Source of the DNA: an uncultured Acetatifactor sp.
GTDB taxonomy: Bacteria > Bacillota > Clostridia > Lachnospirales > Lachnospiraceae
Length of the DNA: 59,464 bases
Assembly (NCBI GenBank): GCA_910589655.1
Contig: CAJUTJ010000132.1
Span: forward strand, 1-59,464
Reading direction: 5' to 3'
Shown piece after piece: positions 34,456-40,313 of this stretch. Each line of letters begins with the position of its first letter. The stretch's first letter is position 1. The notes under the pieces were generated by a model. That model ran no database searches, was not told the origin of the DNA, and was given only the letters and a program-made list of their open reading frames with translations. The position numbers and the translations under genes were made by a program.

Positions 34456-35181
34456 AAAATCAAGGGAGGAAGCGCTTCGAATATCGGCAGTGTCAGGGAT
34501 GTGAATCAGGATGCCGTATGTTGCAGATTTTTTCATCAGGGAAAAGAAACGGCCGCATTGTTTGCCGTTTGCGACGGTGTAGGAGGTCTGGAACATGGGG
34601 AAATGGCTTCCGCATTTCTGGTGAGGTGTATGGAGGAATGGTTTGAAGAATTAATGTCATGGCTGGTAATTTCCAGAACGGAGCCGGAAGTGCTGTTTTC
34701 ACATTTAAAGGATGCCGTGGAATGCTGGAATGAGGAGTTATGTCAATTTTGCGTAAAACAAAATATTAAGACGGGCTCTACCCTGTCTTTGCTCTTTCTG
34801 GTCAGGCACCGTTATTACATTATTCATGTGGGCGACAGCAGAGTGTACCGGTATCGCAAGGAAGCGCTGGAGCAATTGACTGTGGATGACAGTGTGGCGA
34901 GATTAAAGACGGGCCGGATGAAAAATTATTTGGATAATTATATGGGAATGCGGGAGCAGCTATGGTTTCAGGCTTTGGAAGGGAATGCGGAAAAAGGGGA
35001 TATATTTGTGGCCTGCTCGGACGGATTTTACCATCATTTGACGGAAACGGATCTGAGCGCTGTCCGCAGAAAACATTGGAAGAGAAATCCGGACAAATTC
35101 TGTGACGAGATGGTTCGAATAATGATGGATCGGGGCGAGCGGGATAATATTTCTGTCTGTTTTGCGCTGGTGGAACAGTAG
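34453..35181 (+). CDS. PP2C-family Ser/Thr protein phosphatase
   Basis: A 242-residue phosphatase. Metal and phosphate motifs are in order: VRDVNQDA (Arg and Asp), AVCDGVGGLEHGE, IIHVGDSRVYRYR, VACSDGFYHHL and the C-terminal RDNISVCF. It would reverse the action of the kinase at 36437-39838. ATG 34441 is in frame, but it is part of the repeat tail and has no ribosome-binding site; GTG 34453 has GGAGG five bases before it. It converges with the orphan peptidase-domain gene 16 bases away. Confidence 0.92.
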   Translation: MKIKGGSASNIGSVRDVNQDAVCCRFFHQGKETAALFAVCDGVGGLEHGEMASAFLVRCMEEWFEELMSWLVISRTEPEVLFSHLKDAVECWNEELCQFCVKQNIKTGSTLSLLFLVRHRYYIIHVGDSRVYRYRKEALEQLTVDDSVARLKTGRMKNYLDNYMGMREQLWFQALEGNAEKGDIFVACSDGFYHHLTETDLSAVRRKHWKRNPDKFCDEMVRIMMDRGERDNISVCFALVEQ

Positions 35182-35197
35182 ATCCGGTGACATGCGG

Positions 35198-35674
35198 TCA
35201 GCACACGAGAGTATGGAAGAAGAAAAGGATGCCTACTAAAGAAAAATTAACGGCATTCCCAAGGAGGGAGAATAACAGACTTTGTATCAGTTTCCGTCCT
35301 CGTTTTCCGAAAAGAACAACACAGAGCAGTTTGACCGATTCATAAAAGATAATACAAAAAATCCAAACGACAGGTCGAAATCCGGTTATGACCGCAGCGA
35401 ATGTAAAGACAACGGTAAAGAGCGCTTCCAGTATAAAGTTCCCGGAAGAAATGGCATTGCCGCAGTGTCCGCATCTGCCCCGGCTGAAAAGGTAAGAGAA
35501 GATGGGAATCTGCTGCCGCAGGGTGAGCTTGCAGCCGCAGGACTCGCAGAAACAGTCCTTGTTTCCCACGGAGACAGGATGTCCCTTTAACAGGCGGAGA
35601 ATATCTGTGGTAGCATATGCGCCGACCACATAGAAAGATATACATATTGTGATTCGAATCAGTAATTGCAGCAT
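35198..35674 (-). CDS. orphan A24 N-terminal (Cys-rich) prepilin-peptidase domain protein
   Basis: A 158-residue membrane protein matching only the N-terminal Cys-rich domain of bifunctional prepilin peptidases: CESCGCKLTLRQQIPIFSYLFSRG then CGHCGNAISS, the two CxxC pairs that bind zinc, followed by three hydrophobic spans. The aspartic-protease half (GxGD motif) is absent; the frame ends normally. It may be a stand-alone protein or a truncated gene. The TadV in this locus lacks exactly this domain. AGGGAG precedes its start. It lies on the opposite strand within the signalling set. Confidence 0.75.
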   Translation of the reverse strand: MLQLLIRITICISFYVVGAYATTDILRLLKGHPVSVGNKDCFCESCGCKLTLRQQIPIFSYLFSRGRCGHCGNAISSGNFILEALFTVVFTFAAVITGFRPVVWIFCIIFYESVKLLCVVLFGKRGRKLIQSLLFSLLGNAVNFSLVGILFFFHTLVC

Positions 35675-35764
35675 AATACACTCCCTTTTTTATATTGTAT
35701 TTCATGAGACGATTATATAAGAATTATGGTGGAAAGTAAAGGGCGTTTTTGTGTGATAAACTCG

Positions 35765-35961
35765 GGACAGCTGTGGGAGAAACCGCTATTTGGAGGGTTC
35801 TGTGCATAGTTACTGGCCGCGGAGTGAACGGTAACGAAGCCGTAGAAAAAAGGGGTATCAGAATTAGCGCTGGATAAATATGCGTATTCAGCGAACAGGC
35901 TCAGAGCACCGGGATTTTCCGGTGCATGAGGGCGCGTCGCAGCGTGCAGACAGGGTTCTAA
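35765..35961. repeat. intergenic repeat mosaic upstream of the small membrane gene
   Basis: The first part (35765-35815, GGACAGCTGTG... to ...CTGTGCATAGTTACTGG) recurs at 50944-50998. GTTACTG... to GTAAC (35809-35835) is the hairpin family of 11516. CGCTGGATA/TATTCAGCG (about 35869-35892) is a longer-stemmed form of the TTGAATA/TATTCAA hairpin, GCACCGG/CCGGTGC (35906-35925) is a further hairpin, and GCGCG... to GCGTGC is a degenerate form of TGCGCGC/GCGCGCA that ends just before the ATG at 35962. Confidence 0.75.
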
Positions 35962-36126
35962 ATGAATTTATCGGTGAGTGAGAAATTGTTATATGGAGGG
36001 ATGGCAGGAATGGCTGCCGTAGCGGTTCTCGTGATAACGGGTATCGTGATCTTTTGCGTAACAGGGAGGAAGATAAGGCGTAAGCTTGAGGAAGAATACG
36101 GGAAACCTCCGGTCAGCCGGAAATAG
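35962..36126 (+). CDS. 54-residue single-pass membrane protein
   Basis: A short frame beginning MNLSVSEKLLYGGMAGMAAV, with one strong membrane span (about residues 12-34, GGMAGMAAVAVLVITGIVIF) and a basic cytoplasmic tail (GRKIRRKLEEEYGKPPVSRK). AGGG lies about ten bases upstream in the repeat tail. By topology it resembles small membrane partners of larger complexes. Its placement between the FHA/PP2C genes and the kinase suggests a part in that system, but nothing in the sequence proves this. Confidence 0.6.
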   Translation: MNLSVSEKLLYGGMAGMAAVAVLVITGIVIFCVTGRKIRRKLEEEYGKPPVSRK

Positions 36127-36199
36127 GCATTGAGTCAGCCGTCATTTGCTGTTCTGGCTTGGAGCTGCCTGTTTCGCGCCTCACTTTGCGGTATATTTG

Positions 36200-36280
36200 A
36201 GCCAAATTCAAGTTACATAGTCCGCTATGCGTTCTTCATTTGGCTAATCATCTGTAAGATGATTTCATCTGTAAGATGAT
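36200..36280. repeat. nested inverted repeat and tandem 17-bp hairpins upstream of the kinase
   Basis: AGCCAAAT (36200-36207) pairs with ATTTGGCT (36238-36245), and CATAG-TCCG-CTATG (36216-36229) is nested inside. Immediately after, TCATCTGTAAGATGATT occurs twice in tandem (about 36248-36281), each copy a small hairpin (CATCT-GTA-AGATG). No gene was seen in the 310-bp gap 36127-36436. Confidence 0.75.
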
Positions 36281-36380
36281 TTCATCTCCCGCAAATTGTA
36301 ACGCACATCTGTCAGAAAGCAATTTTCAAACACGCTTCAGGATTTGAGTGTCGGAATACAGAGAAAACAGGAGGAGATAA

Positions 36381-36410
36381 ACTGCCAATCATTCTGTTAT
36401 GTTTGGCAGT
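36381..36410 (+). promoter_or_regulatory. leader hairpin before the kinase gene
   Basis: ACTGCCAA (36381-36388) pairs with TTGGCAGT (36403-36410). It lies between an AGGAGGAG sequence (36369-36376) that leads to no ATG and the true kinase ribosome-binding site (GGAGG about 36423-36427). It might control access to the start or end a short leader; this is only suggested by position. Confidence 0.4.
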
Positions 36411-36436
36411 ATATTTTATAATGGAGGATACGGAAA

Positions 36437-39400
36437 ATGTCGCAGATAATAGCAGGAATCTATGAGATTGACAGACAGATAGGAGCCGGGGGCGGCGGAG
36501 TAGTCTATCTGGGTCGTCATTTAAGACTGGATAAGCAGGTGGTGTTAAAGGCGGATAAGCGCAGGTTGTCCACGGCAACAGAGGCGCTGCGGCGTGAGGT
36601 GGATATGTTGAAGGGTTTAAGCCACACCTATATTCCGCAAGTCTACGACTTTGTTCAGGAGGACGGTGTGGTTTATACCGTAATGGACTATATTGACGGA
36701 GAGAGTTTGGATAAGCTTTTGGCAAGAAGACAGCTTCCCTCTCAGCCACAGATTATCAAATGGGCCTGCCAGTTGCTGGAAGCTCTCAGTTATCTTCACG
36801 GTATGCCGCCCCACGGTATTCTCCACGGAGACATTAAGCCTGCAAATATTATGCTGCGGTTCAGCGGGGATATTTGCCTGATTGATTATAATATCGCCCT
36901 TGCGCTGGGTGAGGACGGTGCGGTAAAGGTGGGCTTCAGCAGAGGTTACGCTTCACCGGAGCACTATGGTGCGGATTATATAAGCGCTAACCGCACTGCC
37001 GCCGTGGGGACAATCACGGGAACCAAGACATCGGGACTGGTAAAGCGGAGAACCACGGCCGCCGGAACGGAATCCGGAGAGTCCGGTAACGTTGTGGGGA
37101 AGTCCGGAGATGCTGTGGGGAAGTCCGGTGATGCTGTGGGGAAGGCCGGTACGCCCGTTAATGCCGGGAGAAATAACCGGGAAAAGCCGGGGGCCATACA
37201 GGCAGATCCGGGTATTACACAGGTAGATATGGATGCATCACAGGCAGATTCGGATATTACACAGGTAGAGCCGGATGCATCACAGGCAGATCCGGATATT
37301 ACACAGGTAGAGCCGGATGCATCACAGGCAGATTCGGATATTACACAGGTAGATGCGGATGCATCACAGGCAGATTCGGATATTACACAGGTAGATGCGG
37401 ATGCATCACAGGCAGATTCGGGTATTACACAGGTAGATGCGGATGCATCACAGGCAGATTCGGGTATTACACAGGTAGATGCGGATGCATCACAGGCAGA
37501 TTCGGGTATTACAATGGTGGACACGGATGACGTGTGGGGAAGGAATGAATCCGGATTTCCTTCCTCAGCGGGATCCCAAATGCGCTCCGGAACGGAAAGC
37601 TCTTCCCAATCAGGAAGTTCATCCCGGACAGGCAGCACCACGGGCGGAAAGAAGGGAATCCTTTTGGATGTGCGTTCCGATATATACAGTTTGGGCGCGA
37701 CCTTGTACCATATGCTGTCGGGGAGAAAACCGGCACAGGATGCCCGTGAAGTGGTTCCCTTGGGGGCGGATGTGTGCAGCCTTGCCGTGGCGGAGATTAT
37801 TAACAAGGCCATGGCTCCCGATCCGGCAATGCGCTACCAGACGGCGGAAGAGATGCTGACAGCCTTTTTGCTGCTGCATAAGAGGGACAGGAGAATCCTG
37901 CGCCACAAAAGAAGGGAGAGAATCTTTGCGGCGGCTATGGCGGTGGGATTTTTGGCCGGAGGAGCCTGTACTTTTGTGGGGTTAAAGCAGCTGGAGCAGC
38001 GTCAGGCGTCTCTTGCGGCGGCAGAGTATTCCGCCAACGCCTTGGCGGAGGGAAATGTTTCCCAAGCTCTCCGGCTGGCGCTCCAAGCCATTCCTGCGGA
38101 AAACGGCATTTTCAGCGCTCCGGTTACGGCACAGGCTCAGAGGGCATTGACGGATGCATTGGGGATCTATGATTTGTCGGAGGGATTCGAAGCGGTGGAT
38201 GCAGTGGCTTTACCTGCGGCGCCTTTTAAAGTGGTAATGTCTCCCGAAGGTTCCCGCTTTGCAGTAGTGTACGCTTATGAGACGGCTGTATATCATGCGG
38301 AAACGTTGGAGAAAGAGACGGTTCTGCCCATTCGGGAATCCGCTCTGTCGGATGTGGTATTTCCGGAGGAGGGAAAGATTGTCTATGCGGGAGCGCAAGG
38401 AGTGGAAGCCTATGACCTGAATGCCGGACAGGCATTATGGAGTAAGGAACCGGCCACTTTTTTAACTCTTTCCGGAAACGGTAAATGTGTTGCCGCCGTG
38501 GACAGGGATGAGGACAGGGCGGTGGTTTACCGTGTGTCGGACGGGGAAGCGCTGTATGAGCGATCCTTTGAGGGGAACCACATGCAGGTGGCGGCAAACG
38601 ATATTTTTGCGGATCCGGAGGACGATATCTTTGCGTTAAACGAGGACGGAAGCTATCTGGCAGTGAGCTTTTCCGGAGGGGGACTTATCCTTTATAATAT
38701 GGACGATCCGGCGGAGGATTTAATCATCTATGATGTTTCCGATTACACCCACTTTGAAGGCGGTTTCTGCGGGAAATATTTTGCTTATGCCGCCGGTGGG
38801 GGTTCCGGCGCCGTGTTCGGGATAGTGGATACGGAGGAAGGTGTCTTGCTGGGTGAGTCACAGTCGGGAAGCCCTTATAGGCTGAAAACCGATGGGGACG
38901 GAATTTATCTGGCAAACGAGAATCTGCTGGTCAGGTTTGACCCGGTGACTTTGGAACAGCTGGAGCTTGCCTATACGGACAGCGTAAATATTACAGGGTT
39001 TGCCGTGGACGGGGGATATGTCCTTGCCGCCACATCGGATAACGGATTTTCTTTTTATGACGGGGGCGCCCATCTGATGTCTGCGGAAAGCTGTCAGGAA
39101 AACTGTGACTTTGTGGCTCTGTCCCATGGGCGGGCGGTGATCGCAAACAGGAACGAGCCGTCTCTGCGGGTGATGAAACTGGAAAATCACAGTGAGGCGC
39201 TGCTTGGCTCCTATGATCCCAGATATATACATGACGAAGCCCGCATCAGCGCAGACCGGAAGACGGCCATGCTGTTTAGCTGCGGAGGGTTTTCCGTTTA
39301 TGATTTGGCGGGAGGGCTTATTCACAGCATGGAACTGCCTGATCCGGAACAGATATATGACCAGCAATTCCGTAAAAACGGCACGGATTCCTATCTGGAG

Positions 39401-39838
39401 GTGGTGTGGTATGACGGAACGGTACGCTGTTACAGCGCAGCAGACGGAACATTGACCTCGGAGACAAAAGGGGAGGCTCCGGCAAAGGACTTATATGAGG
39501 AATTTTTTACCGATCGTTACCGCATTGTCTCTTCCTTACATAGTGCGCCGGAGGTTTATGATCTGCAGTCGGGAAAGCAGGCAGCCGTGCTGGAGGAGGA
39601 TTCGTATTTAACATATGTGACGCAGGTGGACGGGTATCTCCTGACAGAGTATGTCAGCGCATCGGGGGAGCGGTACGGGCTGCTTTTGGATGAGAATTTT
39701 GAGACAGTAGCCTGCCTGCCGGATCTCTGTGACGTGACGGAAGAAGGGTTTGTGTTCGACGACGGGGCGGGAAATCTGCGGCAGTGCAAGAGATATTCTC
39801 TGCAGGAGCTGATCGGGATGGCCGAGGCGGGACTGTGA
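36437..39838 (+). CDS. transmembrane Ser/Thr protein kinase with a repeat array inside the kinase domain
   Basis: A 1133-residue Hanks-type kinase. N-lobe: GAGGGGVVYLG loop and Lys38. Catalytic loop H130-G-D132-I-K-P-A-N137; the DFG position reads D150-Y-N; the APE position reads S173-P-E. About 230 residues then intervene before the kinase resumes at D411-V-R-S-D-I-Y-S-L-G. The insert holds three VGKSGDA units, then seven full and one partial 14-residue repeats of the form ADSDITQVDADASQ (residues 256 to about 365), and a Ser/Gly-rich tail. A membrane span is at about 496-515, and the outer part (about 520-1133) looks like a WD/beta-propeller sensor. ATG 36437 has GGAGG upstream. The kinase is probably active, since the catalytic residues are present. 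Confidence 0.92.
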   Translation: MSQIIAGIYEIDRQIGAGGGGVVYLGRHLRLDKQVVLKADKRRLSTATEALRREVDMLKGLSHTYIPQVYDFVQEDGVVYTVMDYIDGESLDKLLARRQLPSQPQIIKWACQLLEALSYLHGMPPHGILHGDIKPANIMLRFSGDICLIDYNIALALGEDGAVKVGFSRGYASPEHYGADYISANRTAAVGTITGTKTSGLVKRRTTAAGTESGESGNVVGKSGDAVGKSGDAVGKAGTPVNAGRNNREKPGAIQADPGITQVDMDASQADSDITQVEPDASQADPDITQVEPDASQADSDITQVDADASQADSDITQVDADASQADSGITQVDADASQADSGITQVDADASQADSGITMVDTDDVWGRNESGFPSSAGSQMRSGTESSSQSGSSSRTGSTTGGKKGILLDVRSDIYSLGATLYHMLSGRKPAQDAREVVPLGADVCSLAVAEIINKAMAPDPAMRYQTAEEMLTAFLLLHKRDRRILRHKRRERIFAAAMAVGFLAGGACTFVGLKQLEQRQASLAAAEYSANALAEGNVSQALRLALQAIPAENGIFSAPVTAQAQRALTDALGIYDLSEGFEAVDAVALPAAPFKVVMSPEGSRFAVVYAYETAVYHAETLEKETVLPIRESALSDVVFPEEGKIVYAGAQGVEAYDLNAGQALWSKEPATFLTLSGNGKCVAAVDRDEDRAVVYRVSDGEALYERSFEGNHMQVAANDIFADPEDDIFALNEDGSYLAVSFSGGGLILYNMDDPAEDLIIYDVSDYTHFEGGFCGKYFAYAAGGGSGAVFGIVDTEEGVLLGESQSGSPYRLKTDGDGIYLANENLLVRFDPVTLEQLELAYTDSVNITGFAVDGGYVLAATSDNGFSFYDGGAHLMSAESCQENCDFVALSHGRAVIANRNEPSLRVMKLENHSEALLGSYDPRYIHDEARISADRKTAMLFSCGGFSVYDLAGGLIHSMELPDPEQIYDQQFRKNGTDSYLEVVWYDGTVRCYSAADGTLTSETKGEAPAKDLYEEFFTDRYRIVSSLHSAPEVYDLQSGKQAAVLEEDSYLTYVTQVDGYLLTEYVSASGERYGLLLDENFETVACLPDLCDVTEEGFVFDDGAGNLRQCKRYSLQELIGMAEAGL
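37202..37531 (+). repeat. 42-bp tandem repeats coding the kinase Thr-x-x-Asp array
   Basis: Seven full 42-bp units start at 37202, 37244, 37286, 37328, 37370, 37412 and 37454, and a partial eighth at 37496. The units are nearly identical at DNA level and in frame (14 codons each). Each codes Ile-Thr-Gln-Val followed by Asp or Glu (Ile-Thr-Met-Val-Asp in the last). The array should vary in copy number without breaking the frame. Confidence 0.95.
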
Positions 39839-39854
39839 AATTTGTGCGGAGACT

Positions 39855-39945
39855 CATATCCGGACGTTTCTCGTAGGGAGACATGGGACGGTAATAATAT
39901 ATGGCTTTGCAAAATAAAGGTCAATTCTCTGCAGTGCTGCCCAAT
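39855..39945 (-). pseudogene. fossil of an FHA-domain gene
   Basis: Read on the minus strand, this stretch codes ALQRIDLYFAKPYII, nearly the same as ALQRIDLNFTKPYII that starts the FHA domain of the gene at 32643-34268. After a frame shift it continues MSPYEKRPDM, against MSSDEKRPDV in the intact gene. The DNA match is obvious over about 85 bp. Flanking parts are gone, so it is a decayed duplicate piece left between the kinase and the surface-protein gene. Confidence 0.75.
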
Positions 39946-40001
39946 TGGGAGCCGTTGCAGATAGAATGATATAAAACAAGAAGAAAAGGAGAGACAGGTA
40001 C

Positions 40002-40313
40002 ATGAGAAGAAACATGCTGAGACAGGGAGCGGCAATCGTTATGGCTGTATTGCTCGCCATGCCTGCTTTGCCTGTAAGGGCGGAAGCAAGGAAAGGGATG
40101 GCAGCTGCGGCAGGAGCGGAAGCAGGATATGCGGTGGAAGCGGCATTTGACTTGGAGGGAGCAGAAAATGCAATAGAAGCGGTGCGCGTAATGGCTGTAA
40201 GAGACGGAAATATTATCCCGGTGAATGATGGCAGTGCAGATAGTGCTTATGGGTTAGCTGCTGCATTTACCGCTTCAGATGAAAAAAATGTTGGGGGGGG
40301 GGGTAAACCCTGA
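40002..40313 (+). CDS. N-terminal piece of a BspA/LysM surface protein (out of frame at a G tract)
   Basis: A 103-codon frame behind AAAAGGAG with a clear signal peptide (MRRNMLRQGAAIVMAVLLAM, then PALPVRAEA) and a low-complexity mature start. It runs into an 11-G tract (40293-40303) and ends at a TGA four codons later. Removing one G would join it to the long frame that follows (40279-43026), giving one secreted protein of about 1000 residues. It is therefore the true start of that gene, either switched off here or broken by a homopolymer error. Confidence 0.8.
   Translation: MRRNMLRQGAAIVMAVLLAMPALPVRAEARKGMAAAAGAEAGYAVEAAFDLEGAENAIEAVRVMAVRDGNIIPVNDGSADSAYGLAAAFTASDEKNVGGGGKP

Noticed and set aside
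37202..37531. Regular 42-bp repeats that look like a CRISPR or minisatellite array
   Set aside because: They are contiguous, without spacers, in frame with the kinase gene and code a clear 14-residue repeat.
36976..37812. 278-codon minus-strand frame across the kinase repeats
   Set aside because: It is open only because the 42-bp repeats lack stops on the other strand; it has no ribosome-binding site and gives low-complexity sequence.
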